Origin: a bacterium
GTDB taxonomy: Bacteria; CBDUZB01; JAGLHV01
Assembly: GCA_023143305.1 (NCBI GenBank)
Contig: JAGLHV010000085.1
Span: 1 to 6,245 of the forward strand
Reading direction: 5' to 3'
Length of the DNA stretch: 6,245 nt
The position numbers and the translations under genes were made by a program. Shown in pieces: positions 1 to 6,093 of the stretch (position 1 is the first letter of the stretch; each line of letters opens with the position of its first letter). The notes beneath the pieces were generated by a model. The model searched no databases and was not told where the DNA came from. It saw nothing but the letters and a program-made list of their open reading frames with translations.

Positions 1-666
1 GTTTATGCAAAAGACTATAAGGATGTAGGCCATGAAGTAGAGAAAGCAGTTAAAGATTTTGATAATCAAAAAGTATTAGATAAATTTATAAATAAATATG
101 GTAGCGGTTATTTCCGGCCTACGGCTACGGTTACCAGAGAAGATTTACTTTTAGCTTTACACGAATATAACAAACTCAATCAAACATTAACCCAATATCA
201 AAAGCTATTACTAAAAAAAATAGTTACTTTGAAAACTCAATTAAATAAAATACAACGCACAGAAAAAAATAAATCCGGGGAAAATACGGTAAAAAATGAT
301 AATATGGACATAATTATGGGAGAAGTCCGTAAAAACCTTCCCCTGTTAATGGCGACGATGCCCCATCACAAACAAACAGTTAAAGAACTCACTTTTATAA
401 AAGATCAACTGACTCTTCTGGAAAACCCATCTTCCGGTATTAACGAAAAAAAAATCAGTAAAATTATTCAAAAATCTCCCAAACTAAAAAAACTTATCCG
501 GAAAGAAATTAAACTTTCCTTAACCGACAACCAATATTCTAAAACTTCTCTCCAATCAAAGAAAGACTCAAAAAAAAGAACCAATAAACCGGACGAAGAA
601 AATAAAACACTTACCAAAATAAGTATTGGTTTAAGTTTAATAGCAATGTTATTTATGGCTCGTTAA
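1..666 (+). CDS. Secreted SLH-like, coiled-coil protein with C-terminal hydrophobic segment (5' end missing)
   Basis: The frame is open from base 1 to the TAA at 664-666 (221 codons), so the gene starts outside the window; the TTG at 229 is not the start. The first residues, VYA then KDYKDVG, look like the end of a Sec signal peptide (Val-Tyr-Ala cleavage motif), so probably only 15-25 codons are missing. Residues about 4-58 resemble a single degenerate S-layer-homology domain: a DYKDV opening, a helix, then FRPTATVTRED and a LLLALHEY helix. The rest is Lys/Glu/Asn-rich and probably helical or coiled coil (about 60-85 and 105-165), followed by a charged stretch and a short hydrophobic C-terminus (about 204-220) that could be a membrane segment. 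In SLH proteins of diderms this domain binds cell-wall polymers. The gene is convergent with the fibre-like locus, so a shared role is not implied. Exact function is unknown. Confidence 0.72.
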   Translation, partial: VYAKDYKDVGHEVEKAVKDFDNQKVLDKFINKYGSGYFRPTATVTREDLLLALHEYNKLNQTLTQYQKLLLKKIVTLKTQLNKIQRTEKNKSGENTVKNDNMDIIMGEVRKNLPLLMATMPHHKQTVKELTFIKDQLTLLENPSSGINEKKISKIIQKSPKLKKLIRKEIKLSLTDNQYSKTSLQSKKDSKKRTNKPDEENKTLTKISIGLSLIAMLFMAR

Positions 667-677
667 AATAATCTTTT

Positions 678-704
678 TTTTATTCATCACCGAATAAAAT
701 TTTT
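678..704 (+). terminator. Weak AT-rich hairpin terminator after the SLH-like gene
   Basis: An 8-bp inverted repeat, TTTTATTC (678-685) and GAATAAAA (692-699), has a 6-nt loop and is followed by five T (700-704) on the plus strand. It starts 12 nt after the TAA stop. The stem has only one GC pair, so termination may be weak. On the minus strand the hairpin is followed by A residues, so it does not look like a terminator for the convergent usher-like gene. Confidence 0.45.
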
Positions 705-727
705 CTTTCCCGCTTTATATTGAATTC

Positions 728-3507
728 CTATCTTATTTCTCCTTCATCAATAATTTTAACCGGTCTCAATTGAGGCAAAACTCTTATTATAAATTGCTTT
801 TTCCCTCCTGGTTCCAATTCAACCTGAAATTCATTTTTTTCAAAATAATGATACGCAGGTAAATTATAGTCGTAAAATTTTAAAGTCCATTTTCCAGGTC
901 TTATATTCTTAAAATAAAACTCTCCTTCTTTATTCGTGTTTTCACGAAAAATTTCCCGGTCATTATTAATCTCCACCAGTATATTCTTCAGTGCCCCAAC
1001 TTTTCTTAGATCACTCTTACTAAAGCCTTCAAGAGAATTATTTTTACCGGAACCGCTTAAAAACACATTATTTTTAAAAATTTTATTTCCTTTTTTTCCA
1101 GCCGTAAAAAATATTATTTTACCGGAAATATTGCCGGAATCGACTATACCGATTTCAATTTTAGTAACTTTACCGCCTTTTACCCGGACCATCATCGGTA
1201 ACTTTTTATCGGTAAGGCGATTTGGACCAAGAGAGCTTTTATCTATCATCAAAAAATAATTTCCCGGTTTTAGAGAAGGAAAGACAAATCTACCTTTTTT
1301 ATCGCTAATTGCCGTTGCCCCGTTAATTTTTAAAATTACATTAACAATAGGTACCTTTTCTCCCTTCTCCCCGTCATAAATTTTTCCTTTAATACTTCCG
1401 ATAAATTCTTTTTTCTTTATTGGTATTCCCCATGGAATAGTATAGACGAGAAAAAAAGAAGTTTTTTCTTCTTTAATTTCTTCATATCTAAACCAATGGC
1501 CTCTTAACGATAAAGAATGTTTATTGGGAAGGGTATAGAACAATTTAGAAAAAACATTATGCTGTTGGAGATTATCACATTTATAGTGTTTATAGTTTAA
1601 ATTAAAATAAAAATTATTAATATGCCAGGTGCCTAAAACCCCGCTACTTTTTGCTTTTTTAGGGTTTCCTGAAAAACTATCATGTCCGATTTTTGTATAA
1701 ACACTATAGGATTGTTTGTAATTAGGACGAAAATAGGCATAAAAAGAATATCTTTCCAAATATTTATTTTCGTTATCTATAAGCTCATTTTCAAAAATAC
1801 CTCTTTCTATATAAGAATGAATGCTGACTTTACGAAAAGTCTGTTCCAACCTGAATCTCCATAAGTTTTCCCCATAATCATAATCTGCCGGCAGGAGTTC
1901 ATCCTTTCTTTTAAACTCTTTATAATCCAAATACATAGTCATACCATATTGAAATGGATAAAAGATTTCTGCTTCGTAAGATTCTTCTCTTACCGCTACT
2001 TCCCGAAGAACATCCCGGTCAAGATTATTCTTATATTTGTGGTAGGATATATTTCCTCGTAATTTATCATAAATCGGAAAAGTCACTCTTTGGGAATTAT
2101 AATCAATATTATTATAATAACCAAAAAAATTTGGTTTAGCATAAATTTTTTTAAGAGTATAGTATACCCGGTTATAAACTTCCCCATCGAAATCTATAAT
2201 ATAGGCATTATCACTGGATCTTTCTTCCCGCCGGCTATTACAATAACCATATTCCACCTCAAGATTTAATTTTTCAGTCGGTTTTATTTGTGTCTGGATA
2301 CTACAAATTTTGTCATTATATAATTCTTTATCTTTCTTTAAAAAATTTCCTTTTAGATTAAAGTAATCATTAAATTTATATTCAATATACGTTCCTGCCC
2401 TTTCTTCCCGGGGATTTTCCCATCTACTTTTCAAGTAAAATGTTCCTAATTTAAAATCTGCAGGATAAATACTTATTTCTGCTCCCCGGCCATATTTATA
2501 CCTTTCGGTTAAAGGAGAAAGAGAATAATTCCGGTCACCAACAAAAAAATCCAACCATTTAGAATAATAATTTAAATAATATTCATCTCTTTTCCCATAA
2601 ATACTTTTATTGTAAATATCATCTCCCCTAAATAAAAAATCAATTCCTGTTTTTCCTTCCGGGTCGAACCTTCCCAAACCGGAAAATTCTATTTGAAAAG
2701 AAGCCTCTTCCTCCTCCTTTACACCAATTAACTTTATTTGGGAGGGAATTCTATTATAAGGATCAAATTTACGGGTTACTCTGGGTATAATTTCAGTTAA
2801 AACCACCTGGCTTGTACTTGTAGAAACAACCTCTTTTTTTAATTCTTTTGTACTGGCTTTAACGGTAAGAATATGTTTTATTTCCTTTTTTAATCTTTTA
2901 TCTGTTTTTACCACAATCCCGAACGGCACAGATTCCCCGGCTTTAAGACTCATCTCCGATACCACCATTTTTATCGGATAATCAGGAATTCCTTTTACTT
3001 CTACTTTCAAATCTCTTTTACTATTGCCTTGATTAACCAAGCGTAATTTTACTTTATAAGAATCACCGGCCACCACTACCTCCGGCTTACTTTCTACCAA
3101 TATCTTCAACTTTATTACGGGTAAAACAAACACCGAAAAGGAAGCATTATCAGTAACTTTATAATTGCTATGGCTCCCGGCATAATAGGTTATCTGATAA
3201 CGACCTGCAGGGCAGGAAAGAGGAACAGAGAAAGCCATTACTCTAACCTGTTTTTGTTTTGATTTTAATTCAAAAGGGGTTTGTTCAAAAACAATTAATT
3301 TCCATCCTCTGGGAAGATCTAGTTTTTCAAAAAATTTTTCCTTACGGTTAGCACTATTAGAAACAAGGAAACTACAGGTAACAATCTTTCCGGGGTTTAC
3401 TTTTAGAAGTTCGGGAGAATTTAACCTTACTTTTACTATAAGTTCTTTACTTTCGGCGGGATTTAAAAAAAATAAAACAAAAAAAAAATAAAAAACATCC
3501 TTTTCAT
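728..3507 (-). CDS. Usher-like outer-membrane beta-barrel protein, frameshifted in the signal peptide
   Basis: The frame ending at TAG (728-730) is open back to 3515. Above the ATG at 3238 it has no ATG, GTG or TTG codon. The plausible start is the ATG at 3505-3507: it overlaps the chaperone stop as TAATG, has AAGGAT upstream and encodes MKRMFF. That frame hits a stop at 3463-3465, and one extra T in the T runs at 3465-3495 joins the two frames into about 926 aa. Restored numbering: signal peptide 1-20; two NEW3-like Ig domains (about 23-130 and 131-222, each with a PG or AG plus N-x-G type pattern); an aromatic-rich, alternating beta-barrel (about 270-700, including GDRNYSLSPLTERYKYGRG); two carboxypeptidase-regulatory-like Ig domains (about 704-790 and 791-910, with DKKGRFVFPSLKPGNY and NKEGEFYFKNIRPGKW); tail LPQLRPVKIIDEGEIR. 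A barrel with C-terminal Ig domains, beside a chaperone and small secreted subunits, suggests an usher that translocates and assembles subunits. It has no recognisable classical usher N-terminal domain. Another type of outer-membrane exporter is possible. Confidence 0.7.
3465..3495 (-). other. T-run cluster carrying the usher frameshift
   Basis: On the coding strand three T runs follow each other: T6 (3495-3490), T10 (3488-3479) and T8 (3472-3465). Together they encode nearly all of the signal-peptide hydrophobic core. Reading from ATG 3507 gives MKRMFFIFFLFYFF and then stops. Adding one T to any of the three runs continues into LNPAESKEL and the long downstream frame. The equivalent ribosomal event would be a -1 slip, for which U runs are a classic slippery context. 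The sequence cannot tell a base-call error from a genuine slippage site. Confidence 0.8.
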
Positions 3508-3520
3508 TATTTAATCCTTA
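3505..3520 (-). promoter_or_regulatory. Usher-like gene ribosome binding site with TAATG overlap
   Basis: The coding strand reads TTAAGGATTAAATAATG. AAGGA lies 7 nt before the ATG at 3507-3505, and the A of that ATG is the last base of the chaperone's TAA stop (3509-3507). Such an overlap normally indicates translational coupling. It fixes 3507 as the intended start and argues against the internal ATG at 3238. Confidence 0.75.
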
Positions 3521-4319
3521 AATTATATCGTGCTCCAAAAACATATCCATCTTCATTATCAACTATTACTAAAACTTTATATTTGCCCTTCTTCACAGTA
3601 CTTAAATCAATACTATGCCTTACCGAACATTCCGGATAAATCCGTAACTTCTTACTTTCAAAACGACCGACATTTATACCGTTTTTATTATAAAACTCCG
3701 CCCAAACAAAAGGAACAAGCAGCCTTTCTCCGGTATTTCCAATGTCCAATTGAAGAATCCTTTTTCCTTTTTTACTAATTAGTTTCTTGTCTAAAAACTT
3801 GATATTACGGGTTCCTGTATCCATAATATGGGTAACAATTTGTATTCCATAACGTATACGCGTCTGAATACCGAATTCACCTTTTCTTTTTTTATTGTCA
3901 TCTTTTTCCGGAGTTATCGCAGGTATTGATTCTACCATAATTATACTCCAATATGTCCCTTTTAAATCACTTTTTTGAGGTACCCGGACACTGTAATTAA
4001 AAGAAGCAGTATTTTTCGGAGGAATAACAAGCCGACTGGAATCTACCGTAATCCACTTACCATTAGAACGGGAAATATCCCCTGGTTCTCCATAGATATT
4101 TTTTCCATCAGCAAAAAAAAGATAATCCGTTTGATAAATCTTTACATGAGCGGGAGTATTTCCCTTATTTTTTAAAAGAATTCTTTCTTGGAATTTTTCT
4201 CCGCATTGTACATTTCTTTCCCTGGTTAATTCCCCTATCACCGAAAAACCGGCATAAACCTCCGTTGAAATAAGAAATAAAAAAAAGATAAACCCTTTAA
4301 CAATATTTTTTATCATCAT
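3507..4319 (-). CDS. Periplasmic two-domain (PapD-like) chaperone candidate
   Basis: The product is 270 aa with a signal peptide (residues 1-23, cleavage after VYA), predicting a periplasmic protein. The mature part looks like two Ig-like domains. Domain 1 (about 24-130) has the pattern of pilus chaperones: ERILLKNKGNTPAHV, then SSRLVIPPKNTASFNYSVRVP, then GTYWSIIMVE. The segment TRIRYGIQIVTHI (153-165) has alternating hydrophobic residues like the strand chaperones donate to subunits. Domain 2 (about 170-270) contains LQLDIGNTGERLLVPFVWAEFY. There are two Cys (39 and 231). The size is near the 220-260 aa usual for PapD/FimC-type chaperones, but no classical signature was confirmed. It lies between the subunits (10 nt from the upstream TAG) and the usher-like gene (1-nt overlap). 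AAAGGA at 4327-4322 is spaced slightly better for the second ATG at 4316, giving 269 aa. WxL/DUF916-like Ig proteins are an alternative family, but that group is Gram-positive. Confidence 0.72.
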   Translation of the reverse strand: MMIKNIVKGFIFFLFLISTEVYAGFSVIGELTRERNVQCGEKFQERILLKNKGNTPAHVKIYQTDYLFFADGKNIYGEPGDISRSNGKWITVDSSRLVIPPKNTASFNYSVRVPQKSDLKGTYWSIIMVESIPAITPEKDDNKKRKGEFGIQTRIRYGIQIVTHIMDTGTRNIKFLDKKLISKKGKRILQLDIGNTGERLLVPFVWAEFYNKNGINVGRFESKKLRIYPECSVRHSIDLSTVKKGKYKVLVIVDNEDGYVFGARYNLRIK

Positions 4320-4329
4320 TTTCCTTTAT

Positions 4330-4803
4330 CTACTGTCTTATAATAGTATAAGTAATAATATGAACATCACTTCCGGTTCCCTGCACTGCTGTAGCCGAAG
4401 CAGTATACTCCAGAATACAAGTGTGAGGATTAGCTAATACACCTCTGGTAGTACCCAGAATAATATCCTGGTCGGTTGTACTCAGAGTTATCTGGGCCTG
4501 AGCGGTTCCACCACTACCACTACCCCCGGTTTGAACATTTTTGGCCAGAACCCTCAAAGTAAACAGAGGAGCGACTAAACTCGTTTTTGCAGTTATTTTA
4601 TATGTTTGAGGATTTGCCCAATAGCTAAGTCCGTTAACTTCACTCGTAACCGGGTCCGGATTTCCTCCGGCAACGGCAGTAGAAATAGTTAAAACAATAT
4701 CTCCCCCGGTAACGCTCAAAGAGGCAGCAAAAACAAATATTCCCCGGGGAAAAATAAAAAACCAGCATAACAAAATTGATATAATAAAAACTTTTTTCTT
4801 CAT
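4330..4803 (-). CDS. Divergent secreted fibre subunit, tip-subunit candidate
   Basis: This 157-aa protein has a signal peptide (1-26, cleavage after VFA) and a mature beta-rich, Thr/Gly/Ala-rich domain. It shares with the two upstream paralogues the opening VTGGDIVLTISTAVAG (compare ITGGDITLTINSATAG) and the ending EYTASATA...IITYTIIRQ (compare GYTASAPTA...TVTYTILDQ). The middle is quite different: it has PQTYKITAKTS and a GGSGSGG stretch (about 93-99). Only about three residues separate the predicted cleavage site from the shared VTGGD block, whereas the paralogues have about 19, so the N-terminal donor-strand-like segment is missing. There is one Cys (129) in the mature chain. The frame has a TAA three codons upstream of the ATG, so 4803 is the first possible start. 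The gene lies between the 163-aa subunit and the chaperone, so co-transcription is likely. A terminal-subunit or initiator role is an inference. Confidence 0.72.
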   Translation of the reverse strand: MKKKVFIISILLCWFFIFPRGIFVFAASLSVTGGDIVLTISTAVAGGNPDPVTSEVNGLSYWANPQTYKITAKTSLVAPLFTLRVLAKNVQTGGSGSGGTAQAQITLSTTDQDIILGTTRGVLANPHTCILEYTASATAVQGTGSDVHIITYTIIRQ

Positions 4804-4838
4804 TATTGCTTACCCCTGAGGGTAAGAAAACACCTCCA
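4804..4838 (-). promoter_or_regulatory. Hairpin between Shine-Dalgarno and start codon of the tip-like subunit
   Basis: On the coding strand a strong Shine-Dalgarno GGAGGTG (4837-4831) is followed by TTTT, then a perfect 7-bp hairpin CTTACCC (4815-4809 on the other arm) TCAG GGGTAAG spanning 4826-4809, then CAATA and the ATG at 4803. The linear spacing is 27 nt, too long for normal initiation. If the 18-nt hairpin folds, 9 nt remain (4 + 5), which is near optimal. No better Shine-Dalgarno lies closer to the ATG. Confidence 0.6.
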
Positions 4839-4839
4839 A

Positions 4840-5331
4840 TCACTGGTCAATAACTGTATAAGTAACTGTCTTAGTCTCACTGACCGGAGAAACAGTAGGA
4901 GCTGATGCCGTATAACCAAGGGTATTACCACTAACAAATTCATTATGCATTCCCGTAACCAAGTCTACTGCAGAAGCACTAATAAGTGTTTGATTCCCCT
5001 GACTAGTACCGTTACCACCAGCCACAGTAATATTCACAGCTAAGGTAATACCCGCCAAATAATCAGTATCTAATTGCCCGGTAACTTTTTTGTTAGTACC
5101 GGAGTTAGTGGTCCAATCAAGGGCACAGGTATTATCTGTAACATTGTTCAGTCCGCTTCCGGCCGTTGCGGTATTAATGGTCAGGGTAATATTACCTCCG
5201 GTAATAGCCAATTCATTGATTGCAACCACCATAATGGATACTTGATGATTATCATTATTAGCAGCCATTGCTATCCCGTTTATTTGAAACGCTATTCCTA
5301 TTGTTATCAAGATAATTAGCAGTTTTTTCAT
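4840..5331 (-). CDS. Secreted fibre subunit, paralogue 2
   Basis: The product is 163 aa when started at the ATG at 5331-5329. The ATG at 5337 would add MK, but AGAGG (5342-5338) directly abuts it and is 6 nt from the 5331 ATG. That start also gives exactly the same length as the upstream paralogue. Signal peptide 1-23 ends in AMA. The 140-residue mature chain starts ANNDNHQVSIMVVAINE, an alternating hydrophobic segment suited to donor-strand exchange, followed by a beta-rich Thr/Asn/Gly domain with one Cys (DNTCALDW) and the ending KTVTYTVIDQ. It aligns without gaps to the upstream paralogue over the mature chain, with 26 differences by hand count (about 81% identity). The family looks like small secreted beta-sandwich subunits, in the broad style of spore-coat-U/DUF4402 proteins; family membership was not confirmed. 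The stop TGA is followed at once by the Shine-Dalgarno of the tip-like subunit, so the two are probably co-transcribed. Confidence 0.8.
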   Translation of the reverse strand: MKKLLIILITIGIAFQINGIAMAANNDNHQVSIMVVAINELAITGGNITLTINTATAGSGLNNVTDNTCALDWTTNSGTNKKVTGQLDTDYLAGITLAVNITVAGGNGTSQGNQTLISASAVDLVTGMHNEFVSGNTLGYTASAPTVSPVSETKTVTYTVIDQ

Positions 5332-5337
5332 TTTCAT

Positions 5338-5503
5338 CCTCTTTTCGAATTATATTATTTTTTCTTTTTTTAGTCAAACATTTAATTTGTTTACTTTGTA
5401 TTTTTTTTTAAATTTATTTTCTTTGAAAACTATTTTTTGAGAAAAAAACAATTTCAATAAAGAATAAATTTTAATTTTAAAGAAAGATTTTCCCAGAAAG
5501 GTA
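5338..5503 (-). promoter_or_regulatory. Conserved upstream region of subunit paralogue 2
   Basis: This AT-rich stretch is related to the region upstream of the other subunit gene. Shared blocks on the plus strand include ACTTTGTA (5393-5400), TTTCAA (5452-5457), AGAATAA (5461-5467), TTTTAAAGAAAG (5475-5486) and AGAAAGGTA (5495-5503). Because a terminator stands just upstream, this region probably supplies a promoter for paralogue 2 and the genes below it. I could not assign convincing -35 and -10 boxes. TTGAAA (coding strand, 5457-5452) is conserved in both copies, but no good -10 box follows at standard spacing. Confidence 0.4.
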
Positions 5504-5521
5504 AACAGCAGTATTCAAATG

Positions 5522-5597
5522 TTTTTATATAGACAGCAACTATATAAAAAAATAAAGGGGGGATTTCTCCCCCCCCTTCCCCCTTGTAGTCTATATA
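5522..5597. repeat. Nested, competing inverted repeats around the terminator
   Basis: Two further perfect inverted repeats surround the terminator stem. TTTTTATATA (5522-5531) pairs with TATATAAAAA (5541-5550) over a 9-nt loop. TATATAGAC (5526-5534) pairs with GTCTATATA (5589-5597) and encloses the whole terminator. They share bases 5526-5531, so only one can form at a time. Both are AT-rich and may be incidental. Confidence 0.5.
5547..5574 (-). terminator. Strong rho-independent terminator after subunit paralogue 1
   Basis: On the coding strand GGGGGGA (5574-5568), the loop GAAA (5567-5564) and TCCCCCC (5563-5557) form a 7-bp stem with six GC pairs and a GNRA tetraloop. TTTATTTTTT (5556-5547) follows. 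It begins 27 nt after the TAA stop of the 5602-6093 gene. It should end most transcripts after that gene and leave limited readthrough into the rest of the locus. Confidence 0.88.
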
Positions 5598-5601
5598 TTA
5601 A

Positions 5602-6093
5602 TTATTGATCAAGGATTGTATAAGTAACAGTCTTTGCCTCACTAACTGGTGAAGCAGTAGGAGCTGATGCAGTATAACCTAAAGTATTGGCACTTACAAA
5701 CTCATTATGCATATCACGAACTAAATCCGCTGCACTACCACTAGTAAGTGCTTGGTTCCCCTGACTAGCACCATTACCACCAGCCACAGTAACATTTACG
5801 GATAATGAGATACCTGCTGAATAATCAGTATCTAACTGCCCGGTAATCTTTTTGTTCGTCCCGGAGTTGGTCGTCCAGTCAAGTGCACAAGTATTGTCTG
5901 TAGCATTAGTCAATCCACTTCCGGCTGTTGCGGAATTAATGGTCAGGGTGATATCACCCCCGGTAATAGCCAGCTCATTTACCGCAACTATGGTAATGGT
6001 GACCAGATGATTATCATTGTTAGCGGCCATTGCTATCCCGCTTATTTGTAGTATAAGTCCAATTGCTATTAAGAGAATTGTTAATTTTTTCAT
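5602..6093 (-). CDS. Secreted fibre subunit, paralogue 1 (probable major subunit)
   Basis: The product is 163 aa, with start ATG 6093-6091 and a near-consensus AAAGGAGG 7 nt upstream. Signal peptide 1-23 ends in AMA. The mature chain begins ANNDNHLVTITIVAVNE, a strand-like segment with alternating hydrophobic residues as in donor-strand extensions. It continues LAITGGDITLTINSATAG, DNTCALDW (only Cys, residue 69) and a Gly/Asn/Ser-rich middle, and ends LGYTASAP...KTVTYTILDQ. It is about 81% identical to the 4840-5331 product over 140 aligned residues without gaps. With the best ribosome binding site here and its own strong terminator, it is a likely abundant structural subunit. No enzymatic motif is visible. 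A non-fibrous secreted or surface-layer protein remains possible. Confidence 0.8.
   Translation of the reverse strand: MKKLTILLIAIGLILQISGIAMAANNDNHLVTITIVAVNELAITGGDITLTINSATAGSGLTNATDNTCALDWTTNSGTNKKITGQLDTDYSAGISLSVNVTVAGGNGASQGNQALTSGSAADLVRDMHNEFVSANTLGYTASAPTASPVSEAKTVTYTILDQ

Noticed and set aside
229..666. Independent 145-aa gene starting at TTG 229
   Set aside because: The same frame is open to base 1 and carries an SLH-like segment, so this is the tail of a longer gene.
936..2139. Three plus-strand open frames of 60-107 codons within the usher-like gene
   Set aside because: They lie antisense to a long, well-structured coding frame and show no ribosome binding sites or protein features of their own.
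728..3238. Usher-like gene starting at the ATG at 3238
   Set aside because: It would lack a signal peptide and cut the first Ig-like domain, and the 270 bases above it encode matching protein in the same frame.
3530..4175. Two plus-strand open frames within the chaperone-like gene
   Set aside because: They are antisense shadows of a gene with a clear signal peptide and domain pattern.
4640..4843. Open frame from a GTG at 4843 on the minus strand, with the GGAGGTG inside its first codons
   Set aside because: It overlaps the start of the 157-aa secreted subunit in another frame, encodes a Cys/Tyr-rich sequence with no recognisable feature, and has no Shine-Dalgarno of its own before the GTG.
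5074..5319. Plus-strand open frame within subunit paralogue 2
   Set aside because: It is antisense to a gene whose protein sequence is conserved in the neighbouring paralogue.
5338..5503. A defined sigma-70 promoter using the conserved TTGAAA
   Set aside because: Neither copy has a convincing -10 hexamer 16-18 nt downstream, so only a general upstream region is annotated.
5557..5583. G-quadruplex or poly-C phase-variation switch
   Set aside because: The G tracts on the minus strand are explained by the terminator stem, with too few separate G runs for a good quadruplex. The tract lies outside coding sequence, and its distance from the downstream gene makes switching unlikely.
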